Source: Oscarella lobularis
Taxonomy: Eukaryota > Porifera > Homoscleromorpha > Homosclerophorida > Oscarellidae
Assembly (NCBI RefSeq): GCF_947507565.1
Contig: NC_089178.1
Location: forward strand, 496,001-560,000
Reading direction: 5' to 3'
Length of the DNA stretch: 64,000 nt
Position numbers and translations under genes: made by a program. This document shows positions 48,355 to 61,218 of the stretch, piece by piece (the stretch's first letter is position 1; each line of letters begins with the position of its first letter). The notes under the pieces were generated by a model. That model did not search any database. It was not told where the DNA came from and was given only the letters and a program-made list of their open reading frames with translations.

Positions 48355-51333
48355 GGCCCTCAACTTTATCTTCAATGCCTTAGAATCAAAGTTTAGGCCT
48401 TCAACTTTATCTTCAGGCCCTTAGAATCAAAGTCTAGGCCCTCAACTTTATCTTCAGGCCCTTAGAAAGAAGTTTAGGCCATCAACTTTATCTTCACGGC
48501 CTTAGAATCAAAGTTTAGTCTCTCAACTTTATCTTCAGGTCCTTAGAATCGGAGTTTAGGCCCTCAACTTTATCTTCAGGTCCTTAGAATCAAATTTTAG
48601 GCCCTCAACTTTATCTTCAGGCCCTTAGAATCAAAGTTTAGGCGTTCAACTTTATCATCAGGGCCCTAGAATCAAAGTTTAGGCACTCAACTTTATCTTC
48701 AGGTCCTTAGAATCAAAGTTTAGTCTCTCAACTTTATCTTCAGGTCCTTAGAATCAGAGTTTTGGCTCTTAGCTTTAACTTCAGATTCTTAGAATCAAAG
48801 TTTGGGCCTTCAAATTTCTCTTCAGGGCCTTAGAATCAAAGTTTTGGCCTTCAACTTTATCTTCAGGGCCTTAGAATCAAAGTCTAGGCCCTCAAGTTTA
48901 TCTTCAGGCCCTTAGAATAAAAGTTTAGGCCCTCAACTTTATCTTCAGGCTCTTAGAATCAAAGTTTAGGCCATCAACTTTATCTTCTGGTCCTTAGAAT
49001 CAAAGTCTAGGCCCTCAACTTTATCTTCAGGTCCTTGGAATCAGAGTTTTGGCCCTGAACTTTAACTTCAGACTTTTAGAATCAAAGTTTGGGCCTTCAA
49101 ATTTCTCTTCAGGGCCTTAGAATCAAAGTTTAGGCCTTCAAATTTCTCTTCAGGGCCTTAGAATGAAAGTTTAGGCCTTCAACTTTATCTTCAGGCCCTT
49201 AGAATCAAAGTTCAGGCCCTCAACTTTATCTTCAGGTCCTTAGAATCAAAGTTTAGTCCCTCAACTTTATCTTCAGGCCCTTAGAATCAAAGTTTAGGCG
49301 TTCAACTTTATCATCAGGGCCCTAGAATCAAAGTTTAGGCACTCAACTTTATCTTCAGGTCCTTAGAATAAAAGTTTAGGCCCTCAACTTATCTTCAGGC
49401 TCTTAGAATCAAAGTTTAGGCCATCAACTTTATCTTCAGGTCCTTAGAATCAAAATTTAGGCCCTCAACTTTATCTTCAGGTCCTTAGAATCAAAGTTTA
49501 GTCTCGCAACTTTATCTTCAGGTCCTTAGAATTAGAGTTTAGGCCCTCAACTTTATCTTTAGCTCCTTAGAATCAAAGTTTAGGCCTTAAACTTTATCTT
49601 CAGGGCCTTAGAATCAAAGTCTAGGCCCTCAACTTTATCTTCAGGTCCTTAGAATCAAAATTTAGGCCCTCAACTTTATCTTCAGGTCCTTAGAATCAAA
49701 GTTTAGTCTCGCAACTTTATCTTCAGGTCCTTAGAATCGGAGATTAGGCCCTCAACTTTATCTTCAGGCCCTTAGAATCAAAGTTTAGTCCCTCAACTTT
49801 ATCTTCATGGTCTTAGAATTAGAGTTTAGGCCCTCAACTTTATCTTTAGCTCCTTAGAATCAAAGTTTAGGCTCTCAACTTTATCTTCAGGTCCTTAGAA
49901 TCAAAGTTTAGTCTCTCAACTTTATCTTCATGTCCTTAGAATCGGAGTTTAGGCCCTCAACTTTATCTTCAGGCTCTTAGAATCAAAGTTTTGGCTCTGA
50001 ACTTTAACTTCAGACCCTTGGAATCAAAGTTTGGGCCTTCAAATTTCTCTTCAGGGCCTTAGAATCAAAGTTTTGGTCTTCAACTTTATCTTCAGGGTCT
50101 TAGAATCAAAGTCTAGGCCCTCAAGTTTATCTTCAGGGCCTTAGAATCAGAGTTTAGGCCCTCAACTTTATCTTCAGGCCCTTAGAATAAAAGTTTAGGC
50201 CCTCAACTTTATCTTCAGGCTCTTAGAATCAAAGTTTAGGCCATCAACTTTATCTTCAGGTCCTTAGAATCAAAGTCTAGGCCCTCAACTTTATCTTCAC
50301 GTCCTTAGAATCAGAGTTTTGGCCCTGAACTTTAACTTCAGACCCTTAGAATCAAAGTTTGGGCCTTCAAATTTCTCTTCAGGGCCTTAGAATCAAAGTT
50401 TAGGCCTTCAACTTTATCTTCAGGGCTTTAGAATCAAAGTCTAGGCCCTCAACTTTATCTTCAGGTCCTTAGAATCAAAATTTAGGCCCTCAACTTTATC
50501 TTCAGGTCCTTAGAATCAAAGTTTAGTCTCGCAACTTTATCTTCAGGTCCTTAGAATCGGAGATTAGGCCCTCAACTTTATCTTCAGGCCCTTAGAATCA
50601 AAGTTTAGTCCCTCAACTTTATCTTCAGGGTCTTAGAATTAGAGTTTAGGCCCTCAACTTTATCTTTAGCTCTTTAGAATCAAAGTTTAGGCTCTCAACT
50701 TTATCTTCAGATCCTTAGAATCAAAGTTTAGTCTCTCAACTTTATCTTCAGGTCCTTAGAATCGGAGTTTAGGCCCTCAACTTTATCTTCAGGCTCTTAG
50801 AATCAAAATTTAGGCCCTCAACTTTATCTTCAGGGCCTTAGAATCAGAGTTTAGGCCATCAACTTTATCTTCAGGTCCTTAGAATCAAAGTCTAGGCCCT
50901 CAACGTTATCTTCAGGTCCTTAGAATCAGAATTTTGGCTCTGAACTTTAACTTCAGACCCTTAGAATCAAAGTTTGGGCCTTCAAATTTCTCTTCAGGGC
51001 CTTAGAATCAAAGTTTTGGCCTTCAACTTTATCTTCAGGGCCTTAGAATCAAAGTCTAGGCCCTCAAGTTTATCTTCAGGGCCTTAGAATCAAAGTTTAG
51101 TCTCTCAACTTTATCTTCAGGTCCTTAGAATCAAAGTTTAGGACCTCAACTTTATCTTCAGGCCCTTAGAATCAAAGTTTAGGTCCTCAACTTTATCTTC
51201 AGGTCCTTAGAATGAAAGTTTAGGCCCTCAACTTTATCTTCAGGTCCTTAGAATCAAAGTTTAGGCCCTCAACTTTATCTTCAGGTCCTTAGAATGAAAG
51301 TTTAGGCTCTCAACTTTATCTTCAGGGCCTTAG
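48355..51333. repeat. R5 satellite block 9
   Basis: About 72 units. Includes repeats of the series with AAATTTAGGCCC followed by AGTTTAGTCTCGCAACTTTA (about 49450, 49660 and 50470), also present in block 6. Confidence 0.95.
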
Positions 51334-52985
51334 CTAGCCCGTGTAAGTTCGCTGTAATTTATTACAGGAGAGACCCGTTGGCTAACCCCGTGTAATTTCG
51401 CTGTAATTTATTATTAGGATAGACCCGTTGTCTAGCCCCTCTAATTTCGCTGTAATTTATTCCAGGAGAGACCCGTTGGCTAGCCCCCTGTAATTTGGCT
51501 GTAACTTTTTACAGGAGAGACCCATTGGCTAGCCCCTATAAATTCGCTGTAATTTATTACAGGAGATACCCGTTAGCTAGCCTCTGTAATTTCGCTGTAA
51601 TCTATTACAGGAGAGACCCGTTGGCTAACCCCCTGTAATTTCGCTGTAGTTTATTACAGGAGAGACCCGTTGGCTAGCCCCCTGTAAATTCGCCATAATT
51701 TATTACAGGAGATACCCGTTTGCTAACCCCCTGTAATTTCGCCATAATTTATTACACGAGAGACCCGTTGGCTAACCCCCTGTAATTTCGCTGTAATTTA
51801 TTACAGAAGAGACCCGTTGGCTAGCCCCTGTAAATTCGCTGTAATTTATTGCAGGAGAGACCCGTTGGCTAGCCCCCTGTAACTTCGCTGTAATTTATTA
51901 CAGGAGATACCCTTTGGCTAGCCCCAGTAATTTCGCTGTAATTTATTACAGGAGAGACCCGTTTGCTAACCCCCTGTAAATTCGCTGTAATTTATTACAG
52001 GAGATACCCGTTTACTAACCCCCTGTAAATTCGCTGTAATTTATTACAGGAGAGACCCTTTGGCTAACCCCCTGTAAATTCGCTGTAATTTATTACAGGA
52101 GATACCCGTTGGCTAACCCCCTGTAAATTCGCTGTAATTTATTACATGAGATACCCGTTTACTAACCCCCTGTAAATTCGCTGTAATCTTTTACAGGAGA
52201 GACCCTTTGGCTAGCCCCAGTAATTTCGCTGTAATTTATTAGAGGAGAGACCCGTTTGCTAACCCCCTGTAAATTCGCTGTAATTTATTACAGGAGATAC
52301 CCGTTTACTAACCCCCTGTAAATTCGCTGTAATCTTTTACAGGAGAGACCCTTTGGCTAGCCCCAGTAATTTCGCTGTAATTTATTACAGGAGAGACCCG
52401 TTTGCTAACCCCTTGTAATTTCGCTGTAATTTATTACAGGAGAGACCCGTTTACTAACCCCCTGTAAATTCGCTGTAATTTATTACAGGAGAGACCCGTT
52501 GGCTAGCCCCTGTAATTTCGCTGTAGTTTATTACAGCAGAGACCCGTTGGCTAGCCTCTTTAATTTGGCTGTAATTTATTACAGGAGAGACCCGTTGGCT
52601 AACCCCCTGTTAATTCGCTGTAATTTATTACAGGAGAGACCCGTTGGCTAACCTTCTGTAATTTCGCTGTAATTTATTACAGGAGAGACCCGTTGGCTAG
52701 CCTCCTGTAATTTCGCTGTAGTTTATTACAGAAGAGACCCTTTGGCTAGCCCCTGTAATTTCGCTGTAATTTATTACAGGAGAGACCCTTTGGCTAGCCC
52801 CTGTACTTTCGCTGTAGTTTATTACAGGAGAGACCCGTTGGCTAACCCCCTGTAATTTCGCTGTAGTTTATTACAGGAGAGACCCTTTGGCTAGCCCCTG
52901 TAATTTCGCTGTAATTTATTACAGGAGAGACCCTTTGGCTAACCCCTGTAATTTCGCTGTAATTTATTACAGGAGAGACCCGTTG
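51334..52985. repeat. R4 satellite block 10
   Basis: About 34 units starting with CTAGCCCGTGTAAG. A three-unit pattern with CCCCAGTAATTTCGC and TAATCTTTTACAGG is duplicated inside (52140-52370). Confidence 0.94.
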
Positions 52986-53465
52986 GGCCCTCAACTTTAT
53001 CTTCACGTCCTTAGAATCAGAGTTTAGGCCCTCTACTTTATCTTCAGGTCCTTAGAATCAAAGTTTAGTCTCTCAACTTTATCTTCAGGTCCTTAGAATC
53101 GGAGTTTAGGCCCTCAACTTTATCTTCAGGCTCTTAGAATCAAAGTTTTGGCTCTGAACTTTAACTTCAGACCCTTAGAATCAAAGTTTGGGCCTTCAAA
53201 TTTCTCTTCAGGGCCTTAGAATCAAAGTTTAGTCTCTCAACTTTATCTTCAGGTCCTTAGAATCAAAGTTTAGGACCTCAACTTTATCTTCAGGCCCTTA
53301 GAATCAAAGTTTAGGTCCTCAACTTTATCTTCAGGTCCTTAGAATGAAAGTTTAGGCCCTCAACTTTATCTTCAGGTCCTTAGAATCAAAGTTTAGGCCC
53401 TCAACTTTATCTTCAGGTCCTTAGAATGAAAGTTTAGGCTCTCAACTTTATCTTCAGGGCCTTAG
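52986..53465. repeat. R5 satellite block 10
   Basis: Twelve units, the same series as 57912-58391. Confidence 0.94.
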
Positions 53466-54581
53466 CTAGCCCGTGTAAGTTCGCTGTAATTTATTACAGG
53501 AGAGACCCGTTGGCTAACCCCGTGTAATTTCGCTGTAATTTATTATTAGGATAGACCCGTTGTCTAGCCCCTCTAATTTCGCTGTAATTTATTCCAGGAG
53601 AGACCCGTTGGCTAGCCCCCTGTAATTTGGCTGTAACTTTTTACAGGAGAGACCCATTGGCTAGCCCCTATAAATTCGCTGTAATTTATTACAGGAGATA
53701 CCCGTTAGCTAGCCTCTGTAATTTCGCTGTAATCTATTACAGGAGAGACCCGTTGGCTAACCCCCTGTAATTTCGCTGTAGTTTATTACAGGAGAGACCC
53801 GTTGGCTAGCCCCCTGTAAATTCGCCATAATTTATTACAGGAGATACCCGTTTGCTAACCCCCTGTAATTTCGCCATAATTTATTACACGAGAGACCCGT
53901 TGGCTAACCCCCTGTAATTTCGCTGTAGTTTATTACAGGAGAGACCCGTTGGCTAGCCCCCTGTAAATTCGCCATAATTTATTACAGGAGATACCCGTTT
54001 GCTAACCCCCTGTAATTTCGCCATAATTTATTACACGAGAGACCCGTTGGCTAACCCCCTGTAATTTCGTTGTAATTTATTACAGAAGAGACCCGTTGGC
54101 TAGCCCCTGTAAATTCGCTGTAATTTATTGCAGGAGAGACCCGTTGGCTAGCCCCCTGTAACTTCGCTGTAATTTATTACAGGAGATACCCTTTGGCTAG
54201 CCCCAGTAATTTCGCTGTAATTTATTACAGGAGAGACCCGTTGGCTAGCCTCTTTCATTTGGCTGTAATTTATTACAGGAGAGACCCGTTGGCTAACCCC
54301 CTGTTAATTCGCTGTAATTTATTACAGGAGAGACCCGTTGGCTAGCCTCCTGTAATTTCGCTGTAGTTTATTACAGGAGAGACCCTTTGGCTAGCCCCTG
54401 TAATTTCGCTGTAATTTATTACAGGAGAGACCCTTTGGCTAGCCTCTGTACTTTCGCTGTAGTTTATTACAGGAGAGACCCTTTGGGTAGCCCCTGTAAT
54501 TTCGCTGTACTTTATTACAGGAGAGACCCTTTGGCTAGCCCCTGTAATTTCACTGTAATTTATTACAGGAGAGACCCGTTG
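53466..54581. repeat. R4 satellite block 11
   Basis: About 23 units. The four-unit pattern with CGCCATAATTTATTACAC is present twice (53820-53910 and 53965-54050). Confidence 0.94.
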
Positions 54582-55345
54582 GGCCCTCAACTTTATCTTC
54601 AATGCCTTAGAATCAAAGTTTAAGCCTTCAACTTTATCTTCAGGGCCTTAGAATCAAAGTCTAGACCCTCAACTTTATCTTCAGGGCCTTAGAATCAGAG
54701 TTTAGGCCCTCGACTTTATCTTCAGGCCCTTAGAATCAAAGTCTAGGCCCTCATCTTTATCTTCAGGCCCTTACAAAGAAGTTTAGGCCCTCAACTTTAT
54801 CTTCAGGCCCTTAGAAAGAAGTTTAGGCCATCAACTTTATCTTCACGGCCTTAGAATCAAAGTCTAGGCCCTCATCTTTATCTTCAGGCCCTTACAAAGA
54901 AGTTTAGGCCCTCAACTTTATCTTCAGGCTCTTAGAATCAAAGTTTAGGCCATCAACTTTATCTTCAGGTCCTTAGAATCAAAGTCTAGGCCCTCAACGT
55001 TATCTTCAGGTCCTTAGAATCAGAATTTTGGCTCTGAACTTTAACTTCAGACCCTTAGAATCAAAGTTTGGGCCTTCAAATTTCTCTTCAGGGCCTTAGA
55101 ATCAAAGTTTTGGCCTTCAACTTTATCTTCAGGGCCTTAGAATCTAAGTTTAGGACCTCAACTTTATCTTCAGGCCCTTAGAATCAAAGTTTAGGTCCTC
55201 AACTTTATCTTCAGGTCCTTAGAATGAAAGTTTAGGCCCTCAACTTTATCTTCAGGTCCTTAGAATCAAAGTTTAGGCCCTCAACTTTATCTTCAGGTCC
55301 TTAGAATGAAAGTTTAGGCTCTCAACTTTATCTTCAGGGCCTTAG
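54582..55345. repeat. R5 satellite block 11
   Basis: About 19 units, including truncated units with CCCTTACAAAGAAGTTTAGG in two copies. Confidence 0.94.
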
Positions 55346-56220
55346 CTAGCCCGTGTAAGTTCGCTGTAATTTATTACAGGAGAGACCCGTTGGCTAACCC
55401 CGTGTAATTTCGCTGTAATTTATTATTAGGATAGACCCGTTGTCTAGCCCCTCTAATTTCGCTGTAATTTATTCCAGGAGAGACCCGTTGGCTAGCCCCC
55501 TGTAATTTGGCTGTAACTTTTTACAGGAGAGACCCATTGGCTAGCCCCTATAAATTCGCTTTAATTTATTACAGGAGATACCCGTTAGCTAGCCTCTGTA
55601 ATTTCGCTGTAATCTATTACAGGAGAGACCCGTTGGCTAACCCCCTGTAATTTCGCTGTAGTTTATTACAGGAGAGACCCGTTGGCTAGCCCCCTGTAAA
55701 TTCGCCATAATTTATTACAGGAGATACCCGTTTGCTAACCCCCTGTAATTTCGCCATAATTTATTACACGAGAGACCCGTTGGCTAACCCCCTGTAATTT
55801 CGCTGTAATTTATTACAGAAGAGACCCGTTGGCTAGCCCCTGTAAATTCGCTGTAATTTATTGCAGGAGAGACCCGTTGGCTAGCCCCCTGTAACTTCGC
55901 TGTAATTTATTACAGGAGATACCCTTTGGCTAGCCCCAGTAATTTCGCTGTAATTTATTACAGGAGAGACCCGTTTGCTAACCCCCTGTAAATTCGCTGT
56001 AATTTATTACAGGAGATACCCGTTTACTAACCCCCTGTAAATTCGCTGTAGTTTATTACAGGAGAGACCCGTTGCCTAACCCCCTGTAATTTCGCTGTAG
56101 TTTATTACAGGAGAGACCCTTTGGCTAGCCCCTGTAATTTCGCTGTAATTTATTACAGGAGAGACCCTTTGGCTAACCCCTGTAATTTCGCTGTAATTTA
56201 TTACAGGAGAGACCCGTTTG
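55346..56220. repeat. R4 satellite block 12
   Basis: Eighteen units in the same order as the start of blocks 10 and 11. The exit to R5 is slightly altered (CCCGTTTGGCCCTC). Confidence 0.94.
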
Positions 56221-57476
56221 GCCCTCAACTTTATCTTCAATGCCTTAGAATCAAAGTTTAAGCCTTCAACTTTATCTTCAGGGCCTTAGAATCAAAGTCT
56301 AGGCCCTCAACTTTATCTTCAGGGCCTTAGAATCAGAGTTTAGGCCCTCGACTTTATCTTCAGGCCCTTAGAATCAAAGTCTAGGCCCTCATCTTTATCT
56401 TCAGGCCCTTACAAAGAAGTTTAGGCCCTCAACTTTATCTTCAGGCTCTTAGAATCAAAGTTTAGGCCATCAACTTTATCTTCAGGTCCTTAGAATCAAA
56501 GTCTAGGCCCTCAACGTTATCTTCAGGTCCTTAGAATCAGAATTTTGGCTCTGAACTTTAACTTCAGACCCTTAGAATCAAAGTTTGGGCCTTCAAATTT
56601 CTCTTCAGGGCCTTAGAATCAAAGTTTTGGCCTTCAACTTTATCTGCAGGGCCTTAGAATCAAAGTCTAGGCCCTCAAGTTTATCTTCAGGGCCTTAGAA
56701 TCAAAGTTTAGTCTCTCAACTTTATCTTCAGGTCCTTAGAATCAAAGTTTAGGACCTCAACTTTATCTTCAGGCCCTTAGAATCAAAGTTTAGGTCCTCA
56801 ACTTTATCTTCAGGTCCTTAGAATGAAAGTTTAGGCCCTCAACTTTATCTTCAGGTCCTTAGAATCAAAGTTTAGGCCATCAACTTTATCTTCAGGTCCT
56901 TAGAATCAAAGTCTAGGCCCTCATCTTTATCTTCAGGCCCTTACAAAGAAGTTTAGGCCCTCAACTTTATCTTCAGGCTCTTAGAATCAAAGTTTAGGCC
57001 ATCAACTTTATCTTCAGGTCCTTAGAATCAAAGTCTAGGCCCTCAACGTTATCTTCAGGTCCTTAGAATCAGAATTTTGGCTCTGAACTTTAACTTCAGA
57101 CCCTTAGAATCAAAGTTTGGGCCTTCAAATTTCTCTTCAGGGCCTTAGAATCAAAGTTTTGGCCTTCAACTTTATCTGCAGGGCCTTAGAATCAAAGTCT
57201 AGGCCCTCAAGTTTATCTTCAGGGCCTTAGAATCAAAGTTTAGTCTCTCAACTTTATCTTCAGGTCCTTAGAATCAAAGTTTAGGACCTCAACTTTATCT
57301 TCAGGCCCTTAGAATCAAAGTTTAGGTCCTCAACTTTATCTTCAGGTCCTTAGAATGAAAGTTTAGGCCCTCAACTTTATCTTCAGGTCCTTAGAATCAA
57401 AGTTTAGGCCCTCAACTTTATCTTCAGGTCCTTAGAATGAAAGTTTAGGCTCTCAACTTTATCTTCAGGGCCTTAG
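56221..57476. repeat. R5 satellite block 12
   Basis: About 30 units. A run of about 540 bp is duplicated in tandem (56380-56880 and 56920-57420). Confidence 0.94.
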
Positions 57477-57911
57477 CTAGCCCGTGTAAGTTCGCTGTAA
57501 TTTATTACAGGAGAGACCCGTTGGCTAACCCCGTGTAATTTCGCTGTAATTTATTATTAGGATAGACCCGTTGTCTAGCCCCTCTAATTTCGCTGTAATT
57601 TATTCCAGGAGAGACCCGTTGGCTAGCCCCCTGTAATTTGGCTGTAACTTTTTACAGGAGAGACCCATTGGCTAGCCCCTATAAATTCGCTGTAATTTAT
57701 TACAGGAGATACCCGTTAGCTAGCCTCTGTAATTTCGCTGTAATCTATTACAGGAGAGACCCGTTGGCTAACCCCCTGTAATTTCGCTGTAGTTTATTAC
57801 AGGAGAGACTTTTTGGCTAGCCCCTGTAATTTCGCTGTAATTTATTACAGGAGAGACCCTTTGGCTAACCCCTGTAATTTCGCTGTAATTTATTACAGGA
57901 GAGACCCGTTG
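57477..57911. repeat. R4 satellite block 13
   Basis: Nine units only; the same entry series, then a jump to the exit unit. Confidence 0.94.
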
Positions 57912-58391
57912 GGCCCTCAACTTTATCTTCACGTCCTTAGAATCAGAGTTTAGGCCCTCTACTTTATCTTCAGGTCCTTAGAATCAAAGTTTAGTCTCTC
58001 AACTTTATCTTCAGGTCCTTAGAATCGGAGTTTAGGCCCTCAACTTTATCTTCAGGCTCTTAGAATCAAAGTTTTGGCTCTGAACTTTAACTTCAGACCC
58101 TTAGAATCAAAGTTTGGGTCTTCAAATTTCTCTTCAGGGCCTTAGAATCAAAGTTTAGTCTCTCAACTTTATCTTCAGGTCCTTAGAATCAAAGTTTAGG
58201 ACCTCAACTTTATCTTCAGGCCCTTAGAATCAAAGTTTAGGTCCTCAACTTTATCTTCAGGTCCTTAGAATGAAAGTTTAGACCCTCAACTTTATCTTCA
58301 GGTCCTTAGAATCAAAGTTTAGGCCCTCAACTTTATCTTCAGGTCCTTAGAATGAAAGTTTAGGCTCTCAACTTTATCTTCAGGGCCTTAG
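57912..58391. repeat. R5 satellite block 13
   Basis: Twelve units, nearly identical to block 10. Confidence 0.94.
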
Positions 58392-59408
58392 CTAGCCCGT
58401 GTAAGTTCGCTGTAATTTATTACAGGAGAGACCCGTTGGCTAACCCCGTGTAATTTCGCTGTAATTTATTATTAGGATAGACCCGTTGTCTAGCCCCTCT
58501 AATTTCGCTGTAATTTATTCCAGGAGAGACCCGTTGGCTAGCCCCCTGTAATTTGGCTGTAACTTTTTACAGGAGAGACCCATTGGCTAGCCCCTATAAA
58601 TTCGCTGTAATTTATTACAGGAGATACCCGTTAGCTAGCCTCTGTAATTTCGCTGTAATCTATTACAGGAGAGACCCGTTGGCTAACCCCCTGTAATTTC
58701 GCTGTAGTTTATTACAGGAGAGACCCGTTGGCTAGCCCCCTGTAAATTCGCCATAATTTATTACAGGAGATACCCGTTTGCTAACCCCCTGTAATTTCGC
58801 CATAATTTATTACACGAGAGACCCGTTGGCTAACCCCCTGTAATTTCGCTGTAATTTATTACAGAAGAGACCCGTTGGCTAGCCCCTGTAAATTCGCTGT
58901 AATTTATTGCAGGAGATACCCTTTGGCTAGCCCCAGTAATTTCGCTGTAATTTATTACAGGAGAGACCCGTTGGCTAGCCTCTTTAATTTGGCTGTAATT
59001 TATTACAGGAGAGACCCGTTGGCTAACCCCCTGTTAATTCGCTGTAATTTATTACAGGAGAGACCCGTTGGCTAGCCTCCTGTAATTTCGCTGTAGTTTA
59101 TTACAGGAGAGACCCTTTGGCTAGCCCCTGTAATTTCGCTGTAATTTATTACAGGAGAGACCCTTTGGCTAGCCTCTGTACTTTCGCTGTAGTTTATTAC
59201 AGGAGAGACCCGTTGGCTAACCCCCTGTAATTTCGCTGTAGTTTATTACAGGAGAGACCCTTTGGCTAGCCCCTGTAATTTCGCTGTAATTTATTACAGG
59301 AGAGACCCTTTGGCTAGCCCCTGTAATTTCGCTGTAATTTATTACAGGAGAGACCCTTTGGCTAACCCCTGTAATTTCGCTGTAATTTATTACAGGAGAG
59401 ACCCGTTG
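58392..59408. repeat. R4 satellite block 14
   Basis: Twenty-one units, the last R4 run in the window. It resembles block 11 with the duplicated pattern removed. Confidence 0.94.
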
Positions 59409-60048
59409 GGCCCTCAACTTTATCTTTAATGCCTTAGAATCAAAGTTTAAGCCTTCAACTTTATCTTCAGGGCCTTAGAATCAAAGTCTAGGCCCTCAAC
59501 TTTATCTTCAGGGCCTTAGAATCAGAGTTTAGGCCCTCGACTTTATCTTCAGGCCCTTAGAATCAAAGTCTAGGCCCTCATCTTTATCTTCAGGCCCTTA
59601 CAAAGAAGTTTAGGCCCTCAACTTTATCTTCAGGCTCTTAGAATCAAAGTTTAGGCCATCAACTTTATCTTCAGGTCTTTAGAATCAAAGTCTAGGCCCT
59701 CAACTTTATCTTCAGGTCTTTAGAATCAGAGTTTTGGCTCTGAACTTTAACTTCAGACCCTTAGAATCAAAGTTTGGGCCTTCAAATTTCTCTTCAGGGC
59801 CTTAGAATCAAAGTTTTGGCCTTCAACTTTATCTTCAGGGCCTTAGAATCAAAGTCTAGGCCCTCAAGTTTATCTTCAGTCCCTTAGAATCAGAGTTTAG
59901 GCCCTCAACTTTATCTTCAGGCCCTTAGAATAAAAATTTAGGCCCTCAACTTTATCTTCAGGCCCTTAGAATAAAAGTTTAGGCCCTCAACTTTATCTTC
60001 AGGTCCTTAGAATCAAAGTCTATGCCCTCAACTTTATCTTCAGGTCTT
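59409..60048. repeat. R5 satellite block 14
   Basis: About 15 units ending at the R7 junction. The series is the same as 20426-21106. Confidence 0.94.
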
Positions 60049-60094
60049 TTGTAGCCGTTGTGGTAGTTGTTGTAGTTGTAGCCGTTGTAGTTTC
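60049..60094. repeat. R7 short block 4
   Basis: Third copy of the short R7 bridge. The junction here reads CAGGTCTTTTGTAGCC, one change from the other two. Confidence 0.88.
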
Positions 60095-60966
60095 TTGCCG
60101 GAATATATACACCGCTTGCAGGAATATATACACCGCCTGCCGGAATGTATACACCGCTTGCCGGCGGAGTACGTACACGCCTGCCGGAATATATACACCG
60201 CCTGCCGGATTATATACACCGCCTGCCGGCGGAGTACGTACACCGCTTGCCGGAATACATACACCGCCTGCCGGAATATATACACCGCTTGCCGGCGGAG
60301 TACGTACACGCCTGCCGGTATATATACACCGTTTTCCGGCGGAGTACGTACACTGCCTTCCGGAATATATACACCGCTTTCCGGAATATATACACCGCCT
60401 GCCTGCGGAGTACGTACACCGCCTGCCGGAATATATACACCGCCTGCCGGAATATATACACCGCCTGCCGGAATATATACACCGCCTGCCGGCGGAGTAC
60501 GTACACGCTTGCCGGAATATCTACACCGCTTACCGGCGGAGTACGTACACGCCTGCCGGAATATATACACCGCCTGCCGGAATATATACACCGCCTGCCG
60601 GAATATATACACCGCCTTCCGGCGGAGTACGTACACGCTTGCCGGAATATCTACACCGCTTGCTGGCGGAGTACGTACACGCCTGCCGGAATATATACAC
60701 CGCTTGCCGGCGGAGTACGTTCACGCCTGCCGGAATATCTACACTGCTTGCCGGCGGAGTACGTTCACGCCTGCCGGAATATATAAACCGCTTGCCGGCG
60801 GAGTACGTACACGCCTGCCGGAATATATACACCGCTTGCCGGCGGAGTACGTACACGCCTGCCGGTATATATACACCGCCTGCCCGCGGAGTATGTACAC
60901 CGCCTCCGTAATATATACACTGCCTTTCGGCAAAGTACGTACACTGCCTTCCGGAATATATACACC
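60095..60966. repeat. R6 satellite block 4
   Basis: Type A and B units. The first part follows 39616-40100 and the second part follows 21400-21718, so this block is a mosaic of the two earlier R6 blocks or their common ancestor. Confidence 0.95.
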
Positions 60967-61218
60967 GTTGTAGCCGTTGTAGTCGTTGTAGTCGTTGTAG
61001 CCGTTGTAGTCGTTGTAGCCGTTGTACCTTTGTAGCCGTTGTAGTCGTTGTAGCCGTTGCAGTCATTGTAGTCATTGTAGCCGTTGTAGTCGTTGTAGTA
61101 GTTGTACCTTTGTAGCCGTTGTAGTCGTTGTAGTCGTTGTAGCCGTTGTAGTGGTTGTAGCCTTTGTAGCCTTTGTAGCCGTTGTGGTAGTTGTTGTAGT
61201 TGTAGCCGTTGTAGTTTC
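60967..61218. repeat. R7 satellite block 5
   Basis: About 28 nine-bp units, matching 21719-22062 with about 90 bp fewer. Confidence 0.93.
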
